DNA of 64,000 nt, from contig NZ_CP093384.1 in the NCBI RefSeq assembly GCF_022655055.1, positions 1,674,001 through 1,738,000 on the forward strand. Direction: 5' to 3'. A program made the translations under genes and the position numbers. The DNA comes from Vagococcus sp. CY52-2. Lineage in GTDB: Bacteria > Bacillota > Bacilli > Lactobacillales > Vagococcaceae. Below, piece after piece: positions 9,989 through 19,684 of the stretch (positions are counted from its first letter, which is position 1; every line of letters starts with the position of its first letter). A model generated the notes under the pieces. It was not told the DNA's origin, ran no database searches, and saw only the letters and a list, made by a program, of their open reading frames with translations.

Positions 9989-11914
9989 CTAATGTGGCTC
10001 TTGAATTCGTTTAAATAATTTTTCCATATCCTGATTGGTAAAGTGAATCAACACAGGGCGACCGTGCGGACAATTAAACGGATTCTCACATGTTTCTAAC
10101 TCGTCTAATAAGGCTCGTGCTTGACGTTCATCCAAATGATGGTTGGCCTTAATTGATTGCTTACAACTCATCATAATTGCTGTAGCCTCACGAAAGGATT
10201 TTACTTCAACTTTTCCTTCTTCTAGGAAAATATCAATCATTTCACGGATGGTCGACTCTTCTTTTCCAACTGGATACCACGTTGGATGAGAACGGATAAT
10301 AAAACTCTGTTGTCCAAAATCCTCTAACTCAATCCCGACTTCTTCAAACACCGATAGATTTTCTTTAATCTTTATGTAATCATCTACTGAGTATTCCAAA
10401 ATAATTGGCACAAGAAGTTGTTGTTTGTCTTCCCCAACGTCTCCTATTTTTTCTCTAAAATACTCATACTTGATACGTTCTTGAGCGGCATGTTGATCAA
10501 TAATATAAAGTCCCTCATCACTTTGGGCAAATAAATAGGTGCCATGCATTTGACCAAAATATTCTAAATGGGGAAAACTGTGCGTTGATGTTTCTTGCGT
10601 ATCAGTTTTTGGTAGATCAACCACTTCTTCAATCACTTCATGAGAAACAGTATTTGATTCTATGTCACTCTCTTGCGTATAAGTCGCATCATCTAATTTT
10701 TCTGAGACACCATTTGTGTAATCTTTTGCTTCTTTAAATAGTTCTTTTTCTTCATTATTTTTTAAATAAAATTCACCCGTCAATGAATCATACGCTAAAT
10801 TGGTATCTTTAATTTGTTGTTCACGCTCTAGTGGTTTAGCAGAATGCTCAAATGGTAATTGTTGTTGCTCTACTTTAATCGTTTCAACTTGTTTTTTAAA
10901 TGGTTTGCTATCATTCACGCGAGGAATCAGCACTTCCTCACCCAACGTTTTAGCAATGCTTGTTTCAATTAGCGTAACGAGTTCTTTTTCTTTACTTAGG
11001 CGAACTTCTTGTTTAGTTGGATGAACATTCACATCAACAAGCAATGGGTCCATCTCAATTGATAACACGGCAATCGGAAATCGACCAACCATCAGTTTTG
11101 AACCATATCCAGATACAATGGCTTTATTTAAAATAAAATTTTTGATGTAGCGACCATTGATGATGAGTGAGATATAATTACGGCTAGCTCGTGTCACTTC
11201 TGGTAAAGACACATAACCTGTTAGCTTAAAATCCAAATCATCCCCTGATACTTCAATCATTTTTTTTGCTGTATTAACACCATAAACACCGGCAATCGCT
11301 TGTTTTAAATCACCACTTCCTAGTGTTCGTAACATTCGATGACCATCATTAGTTAATGAAAACGAAATATCTGGATGGCTCATAGCTAACCGATTGACTA
11401 CATCACCAATATTAGCTAACTCTGTTTGTAATGTTTTAACATATTTTAGTCTAGCTGGTGTATTAAAAAAGATATTTTCAACCGTTATACTAGTTCCTTT
11501 ACGCAATGAGTGAGACTTATGCTCTTTCACCACACCTCCCGATAAGAAAAGATAGCTTCCTTCTTCACCAGTGGATGTTTCAAGTGTGACTTCAGATACT
11601 GAGGCAATACTTGGTAATGCTTCACCACGAAAACCGAGTGAACGAATACGAAACAAATCTTCACGTGTATGAATTTTACTGGTGGCATGGCGCTTAAAGG
11701 CATTTAACACGTCATCTGAAGAAATTCCTTCCCCATTATCAATTACTTGAATTTTCTTTAATCCTGATTCTTCAATAAAAATATCAATTTTCGTACTACC
11801 AGCATCAATCGAGTTTTCAAGCAATTCTTTAACGACTGAAGCGGGACGTTCCACTACCTCACCAGCAGCAATTTGGTTGGCTAAAATCTGTGATAACTCT
11901 TCAATTTTCGCCAT
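9989..11914 (-). CDS. mutL: DNA mismatch repair protein MutL
   Basis: MutL couples mismatch recognition by MutS to strand incision. The 641-residue protein has an N-terminal GHKL ATPase (ANQIAAGEVVERPASVVKEL, IDNGEGI, RGEALPSIASV). A low-complexity acidic linker spans roughly residues 335-450. The C-terminal dimerisation domain contains the endonuclease motif DQHAAQERIKYE and the metal-site CPHGRP. So it is an endonuclease-type MutL, as expected for a Firmicute without MutH. It starts 15 bp after mutS. Confidence 0.97.
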   Translation of the reverse strand: MAKIEELSQILANQIAAGEVVERPASVVKELLENSIDAGSTKIDIFIEESGLKKIQVIDNGEGISSDDVLNAFKRHATSKIHTREDLFRIRSLGFRGEALPSIASVSEVTLETSTGEEGSYLFLSGGVVKEHKSHSLRKGTSITVENIFFNTPARLKYVKTLQTELANIGDVVNRLAMSHPDISFSLTNDGHRMLRTLGSGDLKQAIAGVYGVNTAKKMIEVSGDDLDFKLTGYVSLPEVTRASRNYISLIINGRYIKNFILNKAIVSGYGSKLMVGRFPIAVLSIEMDPLLVDVNVHPTKQEVRLSKEKELVTLIETSIAKTLGEEVLIPRVNDSKPFKKQVETIKVEQQQLPFEHSAKPLEREQQIKDTNLAYDSLTGEFYLKNNEEKELFKEAKDYTNGVSEKLDDATYTQESDIESNTVSHEVIEEVVDLPKTDTQETSTHSFPHLEYFGQMHGTYLFAQSDEGLYIIDQHAAQERIKYEYFREKIGDVGEDKQQLLVPIILEYSVDDYIKIKENLSVFEEVGIELEDFGQQSFIIRSHPTWYPVGKEESTIREMIDIFLEEGKVEVKSFREATAIMMSCKQSIKANHHLDERQARALLDELETCENPFNCPHGRPVLIHFTNQDMEKLFKRIQEPH

Positions 11915-11929
11915 GCTTCTAGCCTCCTT

Positions 11930-14524
11930 TTACTGCACTTTTTTTTGTAATTCAGATAAAATATTTAACGCTTCGAGTGGCGTTACACTTAACAGATTTA
12001 AATTTTTAATATCATTCACCACTTCAACTGATTCAGGTGTTTCTTCTGAAAACAATGATAGTTGTGCCGCATCTTCTGTTGATGTTATTTCTTTTTCAAA
12101 AATTAGATGTGCGTCACTAACTTCTGTTGTATGAACTGCTTGTGATTCAAAATTTTCTAATAAATCAGATGCTCTATGTAGTAAATTCGTTGGTAATCCT
12201 GCTAGTTTAGCTACATGAATCCCGTAACTTTTATCAGCTGGACCTTCCATCATTTTGTGTAAAAAGACGACTTCACCATTTTCTTCCACTGCTCCAACAT
12301 GACGATTGCTAACACCTTTTAATTCTTGTTCAAGTGTTGTAATTTCATGATAATGCGTAGAGAAAAGAGTTTTAGCTCCCACATATTCGTGAATATATTC
12401 GATAATTGCTTGAGCTAATGCCATTCCGTCATACGTTGCAGTTCCACGACCTAACTCATCAAATAAAATCAAACTATTTGGTGTCGCATACTGCAATGCT
12501 TGATTTGCTTCCATCATCTCAACCATAAACGTACTTTGTCCTGATATCAAATCATCTGATGCCCCAATTCGGGTAAAAATCTGATCAAAAATAGGTAAAA
12601 CTGCTTTTTCAGCGGGAACAAAACAGCCAATTTGAGCCATAATAACTGTTAGAGCTAGTTGCCTCATATAGGTACTTTTTCCTGACATGTTTGGTCCAGT
12701 TATTAGTAAAATCATCGTGTCTTTATCCATCTCAATACTATTTGGCACATATTCTTGACTGCCTAATACTTTTTCAACAACCGGATGTCTTCCATTATCT
12801 ACTTGAATAATCGATTGATTCGTTGTCATTTCAGGTCGAACATATTGATATGTTTCACTAATTTCAGCAAATCCTTGTAAAATATCAAGTGTTGCCACAG
12901 CTTTTGCGAGTGACTGCAACCGTTCAATTGACTCTTTGACCGTTTCTCTTACTTCTAAGAACAAACGATATTCTAATTCTTGTGATTTTTCTTGTGACTC
13001 TAAAATTAGTGTTTCCATCTCTTTCAACTCAGGTGTAATATATCTTTCTGCGTTGGCTAGTGTTTGCTTTCTTTCATACCGATCAACTGGTACATCTTGA
13101 ATATTACTTTTTGTCACTTCAATAAAATAGCCAAATACTCGGTTAAATTTAATTTTTAATGTTTTTATGCCTGTCGCTTGGCGTTCTTTGGCTTCCATTT
13201 CGGCTAACCATTGTTTGCCATTTTTCATAGCATCACGGTATTTATCTAACTCATCATTAAAGCCATCTTTAATAACATTCCCCTCAGTAATCGATAAAGG
13301 GGCTTCTTCATTAATTGACTCACTAATAATCGCAACTAAATCATCTATTGGTGTAATTTGTTCTAACAATGTACCAAACTGACCATTATCTAATCCTTGA
13401 ATGATATTTTGAATCATCGGAATTTGCTCAAGTGATTGTTTTAATTGAAGCAAATCACGCCCATTAACTGTCCCAAATGCCACGCGTCCGGCTAATCGCT
13501 CTAAATCATAGACATGGCGTAAATACTCTTTTAAATCCATTCGCTCAAAATAAGCTTGAGTCAAACTTTCAACCATTTCTTGCCTCTCTTTAATAGCTGA
13601 TAACTTTAATAAAGGGCGATCAATCCATTGTTTTAATAAACGCCCACCCATCGCTGTTTGGGTTTCATCAAGTAGCCAGAGCAATGTGCCTTTTTTATCT
13701 TTTGATCGAATGGATTGCGTTAATTCTAAATTATATTTAGAGTAATAATCCATTTTTAAAAAGTGACTTGGCTCATAGACTTGAGCTTGCTGTAAATGAC
13801 TTAACTGTCTTTTTTGTGTGTTGGAAAGATACGTTAGTAATATCTGTGTTGATAATTTGGCTAACTTATCCTCTATTTTTTCCATCAAATAACTAAATTC
13901 AGATTCTATTTCGCCTATCGTTTGAGGTGACTGAACAATCGATTGTGATTCAAGCCACTCTAATAACGACTGTGGCAAGTCACTTCCGATTACGATTTCT
14001 TTCGTTCTTAACCCACTACACTCATTTTGAACTGTCTCTTCATCTAGCAATGTGGCAACATTCATTTCCCCTGTACTTAAATCCGTATAAGAAAAACCAT
14101 AGCGGCCACTAACCTCATCATAGACAATCGCTGTTAAAAAATTATTTTGCTTTGCATCGGTTTCTTGCTTTCCTAGCGCAGTCCCTGGTGTGACTAACTG
14201 AACGACTTCACGTTTCACCATACCTTTTGTGGTTTTAGGATCTTCAACTTGCTCACAGATTGCCACTTTATACCCTTTTTCAACTAAAATATCAATATAA
14301 TTGGCAGCAGAATGATGGGGCACCCCACACATTGGTATCGGATTTTCTGCATTTTTATTTCGACTAGTTAGCGTTAATTCTAATAATTGAGATACCTTTT
14401 CTGCATCCTCATAAAACATTTCATAAAAATCACCCAAACGATAAAATAAAAAAGCGTCTGGATATTGCGCTTTGATTTCAAAATACTGCTCCATCATTGG
14501 CGTATGTTTTGTTTTTTGTGGCAT
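11930..14524 (-). CDS. mutS: DNA mismatch repair ATPase MutS
   Basis: MutS recognises mismatches and small loops. The 864-residue protein has the mismatch-wedge motif FYEMF near residue 33, Walker [10 protein letters not shown], Walker [12 protein letters not shown] and the signature [11 protein letters not shown]. The start ATG lies about 12 bp downstream of the ricA stop. The position ymdB-ricA-mutS-mutL parallels the B. subtilis ymdB...ymcA-(cotE)-mutS-mutL region, without the sporulation gene. Confidence 0.97.
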   Translation of the reverse strand: MPQKTKHTPMMEQYFEIKAQYPDAFLFYRLGDFYEMFYEDAEKVSQLLELTLTSRNKNAENPIPMCGVPHHSAANYIDILVEKGYKVAICEQVEDPKTTKGMVKREVVQLVTPGTALGKQETDAKQNNFLTAIVYDEVSGRYGFSYTDLSTGEMNVATLLDEETVQNECSGLRTKEIVIGSDLPQSLLEWLESQSIVQSPQTIGEIESEFSYLMEKIEDKLAKLSTQILLTYLSNTQKRQLSHLQQAQVYEPSHFLKMDYYSKYNLELTQSIRSKDKKGTLLWLLDETQTAMGGRLLKQWIDRPLLKLSAIKERQEMVESLTQAYFERMDLKEYLRHVYDLERLAGRVAFGTVNGRDLLQLKQSLEQIPMIQNIIQGLDNGQFGTLLEQITPIDDLVAIISESINEEAPLSITEGNVIKDGFNDELDKYRDAMKNGKQWLAEMEAKERQATGIKTLKIKFNRVFGYFIEVTKSNIQDVPVDRYERKQTLANAERYITPELKEMETLILESQEKSQELEYRLFLEVRETVKESIERLQSLAKAVATLDILQGFAEISETYQYVRPEMTTNQSIIQVDNGRHPVVEKVLGSQEYVPNSIEMDKDTMILLITGPNMSGKSTYMRQLALTVIMAQIGCFVPAEKAVLPIFDQIFTRIGASDDLISGQSTFMVEMMEANQALQYATPNSLILFDELGRGTATYDGMALAQAIIEYIHEYVGAKTLFSTHYHEITTLEQELKGVSNRHVGAVEENGEVVFLHKMMEGPADKSYGIHVAKLAGLPTNLLHRASDLLENFESQAVHTTEVSDAHLIFEKEITSTEDAAQLSLFSEETPESVEVVNDIKNLNLLSVTPLEALNILSELQKKVQ

Positions 14525-14536
14525 ACAATCACTTCC

Positions 14537-14923
14537 CTACTCTTTTTCATTTAATAACTTTTCTAATGACTCGTTCACTTGCGATTGCAATAAAGACGTT
14601 AAATGATGCAACAAATCATTGGCTTCAACCAAACACTCCCTATATTCAAGTACTAGTGGATGATGATCAAATGCTTCTTGCAGTTCATCGGCTTGTCTTA
14701 ACATTTCTTTTTCAGCATTTGGTTTGTCATAGTGAGCAAACTTCACTGCTTCTTTTTGCAGCTGTTTGATTTGTTCCACCATCTCTTTTAATCCATCGTG
14801 TTTATCAATTTTTTTCTCTATTCTTTTATAAGCTTTTATGGTGTCGTGATCTTCTAAACTCTCTAACAAGATAGATAAAGACTCATTTATTTGTGCATCA
14901 TAGACTTCTCTTTTCTCCATCAT
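14537..14923 (-). CDS. ricA: YlbF/YmcA family protein, RicA-like
   Basis: This 128-residue, almost entirely helical, charged protein belongs to the YlbF/YmcA (DUF964) family. In B. subtilis YmcA (RicA), YlbF and YaaT form the Y-complex that steers RNase Y in mRNA maturation. I assign it to YmcA by position between ymdB and mutS and by the sequence from IKAYKRIEKKIDKHDGLKEM onward, including the typical YDKPNAEKEMLRQADELQ. Only one Cys (in ECLVEAN) is visible, so an iron-sulphur role is not evident from this subunit alone. Two adjacent ATGs follow AAGGGGC; either may be used. Confidence 0.8.
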   Translation of the reverse strand: MMEKREVYDAQINESLSILLESLEDHDTIKAYKRIEKKIDKHDGLKEMVEQIKQLQKEAVKFAHYDKPNAEKEMLRQADELQEAFDHHPLVLEYRECLVEANDLLHHLTSLLQSQVNESLEKLLNEKE

Positions 14924-14944
14924 AAAAGCCCCTTTCTTATTACA

Positions 14945-15745
14945 CTATTCTCTAAACGGACTATCTGCACTAATGGTATTTGCTTCTATTTTTTTCGCTT
15001 TTCCTGTCTTATCATCAATATCAATCACACAATAAGATAAGATTGAACGCCCACTTGTAACCACTTCAAAACGATGTGGCAAAGCGGTACGAAACTTTTC
15101 AATAACAGCTGTTCTTTCCATACCTAAAATACCATCATATGGCCCTGTCATCCCAACATCTGATAAATAAGCTGTTCCTTCTGGCAAAATACGTGCATCA
15201 TTTGTTTGAACATGTGTATGTGTCCCAACAATAGCAGAAACACGTCCGTCTAAAAACCAACCCATTGCTTGTTTTTCACTCGTTACTTCTCCATGAAAAT
15301 CAATAAAAATATGAGATGTTCTTTGTGATGCTTCTTCAACTAATTTATCAATCACATCAAATGGATCATCTATTGGTATCATAAACGTTCTTGCTTGTAA
15401 GTTAATGACGGCTAACTCAATCGTATTTACTTTGACATAAACAATCCCTTTTCCAGGTGTTGTGTCTTTTGGAAAATTCACTGGTCGAACCATTTTTTTT
15501 GCGTCCTGTATAAACTCAAAAATATCGCGATTATCCCAAGCGTGGTTACCCAAAGTCACCACATCTGCCCCATATTGTAAGATTTCTTTGTATATTTTTT
15601 CTGTAATCCCACGACCTGCTGCGGCATTTTCACCATTCACAATCGTGACTTGGGGATGATATTTTTTCTTTAACTTTGGAAGATAGGTGCCTAAGGTTTC
15701 TCTTCCTAATGACCCGACAACATCTCCAACAAATAATAAACGCAT
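14945..15745 (-). CDS. ymdB: YmdB-type metallophosphodiesterase
   Basis: YmdB proteins are dimetal phosphodiesterases that hydrolyse 2',3'-cyclic (and tested 3',5'-cyclic) nucleotides, and affect RNase Y-linked gene expression in Bacillus. The 266-residue protein shows the metallophosphoesterase ligands FVGDVVG near the start, NGENAAAGRG, LGNHAWDN, FIDFHGEVTSEK and GTHTHVQTND. A GAGGAAA ribosome site precedes the ATG. It is first in the minus-strand run ymdB-ricA-mutS-mutL-maf-msrB and diverges from the coenzyme A genes. Confidence 0.93.
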   Translation of the reverse strand: MRLLFVGDVVGSLGRETLGTYLPKLKKKYHPQVTIVNGENAAAGRGITEKIYKEILQYGADVVTLGNHAWDNRDIFEFIQDAKKMVRPVNFPKDTTPGKGIVYVKVNTIELAVINLQARTFMIPIDDPFDVIDKLVEEASQRTSHIFIDFHGEVTSEKQAMGWFLDGRVSAIVGTHTHVQTNDARILPEGTAYLSDVGMTGPYDGILGMERTAVIEKFRTALPHRFEVVTSGRSILSYCVIDIDDKTGKAKKIEANTISADSPFRE

Positions 15746-15891
15746 TTATTTTCCTCTTTTCTAATTAGCTACCTATATATTTTAACAAGTTTCAAACCTA
15801 AATAAAAGAAATCAAAATTTTTTCTATCTTTCATTCTATTATTTTTATGTTAGAATGGAAAAAATAGTGTTTCTTGAAAGGGTGAAACATC

Positions 15892-16524
15892 ATGCCAAAC
15901 ACACTACTTATCTTCGGAGGAAGCGGTTTTATTGGACAAAAAATTTGTCAAAAAGCGATAGAACAAGGCTATCACGTTTACAGCATTTCAACGCACGGTA
16001 AACCTAGTATAAATGAAAAATGGGTACATCATGCAAACATGACTTGGATTGCCAGTGATGTAGTAAAACATGACACTTGGCAAAACGATATTCCAAATTC
16101 TATTCACTATTGCATTAATTTAATTGGCATTTTAAAGCAAACAACGAAACAAACCTATGTTAATAGCATTATCAAACCAAATGACATTATTAGTAATTGG
16201 GCAACAACAAAGCAGATACCTTATCTGTTTCTCTCAGCAAAATTTGGGCCGTTAGGCTATATCAAAGCAAAAAAAGAAGCTGAATCTTTGATTATCTCTC
16301 AAGACAATCAAAATACTATTGTTTATTCTGGTTTAGTAACGGATAAAAACCATCTCTTAAAACAAACACAAGGCGTTTTATTGAAACTCGGTGCTAAGAC
16401 ACCTGTGCTTTCTCATTGGTGTAAACAAGTTTATCCAATAGACGTCAATCATTTGGCATGCGCCATTTTAAATGTCGTGAAGTCACCTAGTAAAACAAGT
16501 AAGTATGTTGATTTAACACAATAA
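15892..16524 (+). CDS. atypical NAD(P)-binding SDR/epimerase-like protein
   Basis: The 210-residue protein has a Rossmann nucleotide-binding N-terminus, LLIFGGSGFIGQKICQKAIE, with the GxxGxxG loop. The rest resembles NmrA/YbjT-like atypical short-chain dehydrogenases: INLIGILKQTTKQTY, a YIKAKKEAE segment where the YxxxK pair would be, and a short C-terminal part. Such proteins often bind NAD(P)H without clear catalysis, or act on quinone or isoprenoid partners; I cannot assign a substrate. A ribosome site (AAAGGGTG) precedes the ATG, and coaB begins 15 bp after its stop, so the gene may lead the coaB-coaC operon. Confidence 0.7.
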   Translation: MPNTLLIFGGSGFIGQKICQKAIEQGYHVYSISTHGKPSINEKWVHHANMTWIASDVVKHDTWQNDIPNSIHYCINLIGILKQTTKQTYVNSIIKPNDIISNWATTKQIPYLFLSAKFGPLGYIKAKKEAESLIISQDNQNTIVYSGLVTDKNHLLKQTQGVLLKLGAKTPVLSHWCKQVYPIDVNHLACAILNVVKSPSKTSKYVDLTQ

Positions 16525-16538
16525 AGGAGTGCGTTAAC

Positions 16539-17297
16539 GTGAATATTTTAATTACGGCAGGAGGAACATCTGAAGCAATCGATTCAGTAAGAAATTTAAC
16601 CAATCATGCAACAGGTTCGTTAGGGAAAGTAATAGCAGAAACATTTGCTGAATATGTTGATACTATTTTTTATGTTCATGGACCAAAAGCAGTCCTACCA
16701 AGTAATCCAGCTATCAAATTTTTTCCTATTGCTTCTGTTAGAGATTTAGAAAAAACGATGCAAGACATTTTAACTACGACACCTATCCATACTGTCATTC
16801 ATAGTATGGCTGTTAGTGATTATGAGTTAGACTATACGACATCGGAAATTGACATAGCAAAAAACTTAGCCGATATGATATCAACTAAATCCCCTTCAAC
16901 TAAAGATGAACTAGAAAATTTAATAAAAATAGCTCTTACTTCTGACGTATTAGCATCAAATACTGGTGAGAAAAAAATACGTTCAACTTCTGAACAACTC
17001 ATTATTGCATTAAAAAAAGCACCTAAAGTAATTCACTCTATAAAAAAATGGCAACCAACCACTCAATTAATTGGGTTTAAGTTATTAGTTGGTGTGAGTG
17101 ATGCTGATTTAGTAGCTGCTGCAACCGACAGTATCAAAAAAAATAAGGCTGACTACATTGTAGCCAATGACTTAGAAAATATTTTAGCAGATAAACACGA
17201 AGCCTTAATTATTAATCATCAAGGGATCAAAGAGAGATGTCATACGAAACAAGACATTGCAAACACACTACTGACATTGATTAAACAGGAGGGATAA
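16539..17297 (+). CDS. coaB: phosphopantothenate-cysteine ligase (stand-alone CoaB)
   Basis: CoaB joins cysteine to 4'-phosphopantothenate in coenzyme A synthesis. In most bacteria it is fused to CoaC, but streptococci and enterococci carry it as a separate protein, as here (252 residues). The N-terminal nucleotide site is ILITAGGTSEAIDSVRNLTN. HSMAVSDYELDY, LIGFKLLVGVSDADL and DYIVANDL match the family. Translation starts at GTG 16539, since AAAGGAG is correctly spaced and no ATG is nearby. coaC follows after 4 bp. Confidence 0.94.
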   Translation: MNILITAGGTSEAIDSVRNLTNHATGSLGKVIAETFAEYVDTIFYVHGPKAVLPSNPAIKFFPIASVRDLEKTMQDILTTTPIHTVIHSMAVSDYELDYTTSEIDIAKNLADMISTKSPSTKDELENLIKIALTSDVLASNTGEKKIRSTSEQLIIALKKAPKVIHSIKKWQPTTQLIGFKLLVGVSDADLVAAATDSIKKNKADYIVANDLENILADKHEALIINHQGIKERCHTKQDIANTLLTLIKQEG

Positions 17298-17301
17298 ACT
17301 T

Positions 17302-17844
17302 ATGCCAAAAGTATTATTAGGAGTTTCTGCGAGCATTTCTGCCTATAAAGCAGCTGATATTATCAGTCAATTAAAAAAACAACAAATCGACGTCGAAGTA
17401 ATTATGACAAAAAATAGCACACAAATAATTCCACCACTAACCCTTCAAGTGCTATCAAAAGAAACAGTCCATACAGACGTTATGTATGAACATAAACCAA
17501 GTGATATTAATCACATTGATATGGTAAAACGTGCGGATTTATTTTTAGTTGCACCTGCTACTGCTAATATTATTGGGAAAATGGCTAATGGAATTGCAGA
17601 TGATATGCTATCTACCACAGCTTTAGCTGTCCATGATATTCCCAAATTGGTTGCTCCTGCCATGAATACCTATATGTATACAAACCCTGCGATGAAGCGT
17701 AATCTCACACAACTAGAAGAAGATGGTTACACGATTATTGAACCAAAAGAAAGTTTACTAGCTTGTGGTGATTATGGTAAAGGTGCCTTAGCTGATGTTG
17801 AGGTTATCGTTGATATAATCAAAAAGCAATTAATCAAAAAATAA
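17302..17844 (+). CDS. coaC: phosphopantothenoylcysteine decarboxylase
   Basis: CoaC is the flavin enzyme that decarboxylates phosphopantothenoylcysteine to phosphopantetheine. The 180-residue protein has VSASISAYKAADI at the FMN site, the active-site His in INHIDMVKRADLFLVAPATA, APAMNTYMYTNPA with the conserved Asn, and the reactive Cys loop LACGDYGKGAL. AGGAGG lies upstream of ATG 17302. It sits between coaB and the S component; together they suggest a pantothenate uptake and use operon. Confidence 0.96.
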   Translation: MPKVLLGVSASISAYKAADIISQLKKQQIDVEVIMTKNSTQIIPPLTLQVLSKETVHTDVMYEHKPSDINHIDMVKRADLFLVAPATANIIGKMANGIADDMLSTTALAVHDIPKLVAPAMNTYMYTNPAMKRNLTQLEEDGYTIIEPKESLLACGDYGKGALADVEVIVDIIKKQLIKK

Positions 17845-17858
17845 AAAGGAGTTTCATT

Positions 17859-18488
17859 GTGAAAACAAAACGTTTAACACTTACCGCTATATTTTTAGCA
17901 ATCATCATTTTATTTTCTTTTACACCACTAGGGTTTATCAACTTAGGTTTTATAAAAGCTACACTCGTACACATACCTGTTATTATTGGAGGAATTGTCT
18001 TAGGACCAAGAATCGGAGCATTTTTAGGGTTATCATTTGGATTACTGAGTATGACAATTAATACCATGACGCCATCTGCTTTATCATTTGCTTTCTCTCC
18101 ATTTATACCAGTCATTGGGACAAACAATGGGAGTTTATGGGCAATTGTCATTGCGCTTATTCCTAGAATATTAACTGGTGTTGTCCCTTATTTTGTCTAT
18201 AAATGGCTAAATTCAACTAATAAGCTACCTGATAGACTATCGCTCTTTATATCAGGTATTGCTGCTTCAATGGTTAATACACTTCTGGTTATGAATTTAA
18301 TCTATCTATTATTCCAAGATGCCTATTCTCAATTAAAAGGGGTAGCCATCGGAGCTGGTCTTTATAAAGCTGTTTTAAGCGTTATTTTTATTAATGGTGT
18401 CCCAGAAGCATTAGTAGCTGGTATTGTAGTAAGTGCTATTACTGGCGTGTTGTTGAAAATCTATCAAAAAGGTGGACAACATCTATAG
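17859..18488 (+). CDS. ECF transporter S component, probably pantothenate (PanT-like)
   Basis: S components are small membrane proteins that bind a vitamin and dock onto the shared ECF energising module encoded elsewhere. The 209-residue protein has about six hydrophobic helices (for example residues 6-24, 34-66, 84-112, 125-150 and 168-200). The N-terminal segment RLTLTAIFLAIIILFSFTP and the ATLVHIPVIIGGIVLGPRIG stretch are typical of the group. Pantothenate is inferred from the position directly after coaB and coaC. It starts at GTG 17859 behind AAAAAGGAG. A minus-strand open frame across 17834-18151 is a shadow. Confidence 0.75.
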   Translation: MKTKRLTLTAIFLAIIILFSFTPLGFINLGFIKATLVHIPVIIGGIVLGPRIGAFLGLSFGLLSMTINTMTPSALSFAFSPFIPVIGTNNGSLWAIVIALIPRILTGVVPYFVYKWLNSTNKLPDRLSLFISGIAASMVNTLLVMNLIYLLFQDAYSQLKGVAIGAGLYKAVLSVIFINGVPEALVAGIVVSAITGVLLKIYQKGGQHL

Positions 18489-18497
18489 AAAAAATCG

Positions 18498-18525
18498 TTG
18501 TTTTTTTGAACAATTATGATAGAAT
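18498..18525 (+). promoter_or_regulatory. promoter of the small RNA candidate
   Basis: TTGTTT (18498-18503), a 16-bp spacer and TAGAAT (18520-18525), with a TGn extension, predict a start near 18531, about 40 bp after the preceding stop codon. Confidence 0.55.
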
Positions 18526-18530
18526 AATAA

Positions 18531-18622
18531 CTGACTTTATTATGAGACATAACCCGTATATCACTTACGCTTGCTTATGTACTTGTATCAGTCTACCCCA
18601 CTTTAACCAAAGTGGGGTTTTA
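18531..18622 (+). ncRNA. putative stand-alone structured small RNA, about 90 nt
   Basis: The stretch has its own promoter and ends in a strong terminator: CCCCACTTT (18596-18604) pairs with AAAGTGGGG (18609-18617), then TTTT. Between them three nested helices can form: ACTGA (18530-18534) with TCAGT (18588-18592), ACATAA (18547-18552) with TTATGT (18575-18580), and CGTA (18555-18558) with TACG (18566-18569). The next gene lies on the opposite strand, so this is not a leader for a downstream gene. I do not recognise the family. It could also be a 3' end of the coaBC transcript. Confidence 0.5.
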
Positions 18623-18708
18623 TATTTAAATTAATCTACTAAAGAACAGAACATTTCCCTTAACTAATTAAAAATATAAAGTGCATTAACATGGTTGTTC
18701 TAACATCA

Positions 18709-19023
18709 TTAATATTTTTCAAGTTTATTAATTGTCTGTCTCACTACTTTTCTAGGTGGTAAATATCTTCCTGATTCCTCATATCGTGTTGCTTTTAAAT
18801 CCAATTGACCTATATTTGATAATTGACTCAACTCAGATAATGACATTCCATTTTTCTCAGCCAAATGCCACATATAATTTAATTCTTTTTGCCGTTTAAT
18901 AGAATAATATTTTGCAACAGATAACATGGTTAGGTAAGCTATCATTAACCACATTTTTCCAGATATTAATAATACAACACAATAAATCCCAATCACTAGA
19001 TATAAATAATATATTTTTTTCAT
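18709..19023 (-). CDS. small membrane protein of unknown function
   Basis: I do not recognise this 104-residue protein. Residues about 4-20 and 24-42 are hydrophobic and would form a helical hairpin in the membrane. The remainder (KRQKELNYMWHLAEKNGMSL onward) is charged and probably cytoplasmic, and ends in a short predicted coil. The ATG follows a GGAGGTATCATAATA-type ribosome site. It lies on the minus strand downstream of the NusG-II-like gene, with that gene's terminator in between. No partner gene suggests a role. Confidence 0.65.
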   Translation of the reverse strand: MKKIYYLYLVIGIYCVVLLISGKMWLMIAYLTMLSVAKYYSIKRQKELNYMWHLAEKNGMSLSELSQLSNIGQLDLKATRYEESGRYLPPRKVVRQTINKLEKY

Positions 19024-19060
19024 TATTATGATACCTCCTTCTCTCTATTAGTATAACAAA

Positions 19061-19088
19061 AAAACTCTTACTTTTTCGTAAGAGTTTT
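19061..19088 (-). terminator. terminator of the NusG-II-domain gene
   Basis: AAAACTCTTAC (19061-19071) and GTAAGAGTTTT (19078-19088) make an 11-bp perfect stem. On the minus strand a T-run follows. It overlaps the last codons of the gene. Confidence 0.8.
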
Positions 19089-19515
19089 AGTAAGTCATAA
19101 TCATATCATCTTCATCATTTTCTGGATTTTTTGCTTTTATCTCAATCACTAGTTTATGTGGTAAACAGATACTGGTTTGGCCCACACGACTAATCCAACT
19201 TGTCATGACTGCTATTTGATCAGGACTATTGTCTTCTTTTACTCGAATACGTGTGCCGTCCACTTCCACTATATTATATTTATCTCCACCTGGATAATAC
19301 GTTTTTTCAAAATGTTTGGTGTCCTCATTTAAATCAAACCGATCAACTTCTTTACCATTGATAGTTACAATAGCTATTGTGCCACTATCGTCTTTTTCTT
19401 TTGCTTGACTCATTCCAAAAACCACATACGGAACAAATGACAACACAACCAAACAAATGATTACAACGCCATCCATATATCGCCATTGTTTTTTTAATTC
19501 ATGCCATAATTTCAT
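19087..19515 (-). CDS. NusG domain II-like secreted or membrane-anchored protein
   Basis: This 142-residue protein has a short cytoplasmic N-terminus, one transmembrane helix (about residues 16-37, VVIICLVVLSFVPYVVFG) and an extracellular domain. That domain resembles the NusG domain II superfamily: IAIVTINGKEVDRFDL, then YNIVEVDGTRIRVKEDNSPD and a CLPHKLVIEI strand. Such proteins are common in Firmicutes and of unknown function. I choose the ATG at 19515, which has AAAGGAAA upstream; a longer frame begins with TTG inside that ribosome site. Confidence 0.75.
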   Translation of the reverse strand: MKLWHELKKQWRYMDGVVIICLVVLSFVPYVVFGMSQAKEKDDSGTIAIVTINGKEVDRFDLNEDTKHFEKTYYPGGDKYNIVEVDGTRIRVKEDNSPDQIAVMTSWISRVGQTSICLPHKLVIEIKAKNPENDEDDMIMTY

Positions 19516-19684
19516 CTTTTTATTTCCTTTCAAGCACTACTCTTAGTAAGATAACGTTAATTTCAAAAATCGTCAACTTTTTTATTTAAATATCTTTTTA
19601 TGTACTTGTGAAAAAAACATCAATATTGCTATTTTTAAAACTTTTATCTATAATTGTTTGATACAAACTCTAGGAGGAATTACT

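Noticed and set aside
17834-18151. Minus-strand open frame of 105 codons
   Set aside because: It lies entirely opposite the S-component gene, has no ribosome site and mirrors membrane-helix codons.
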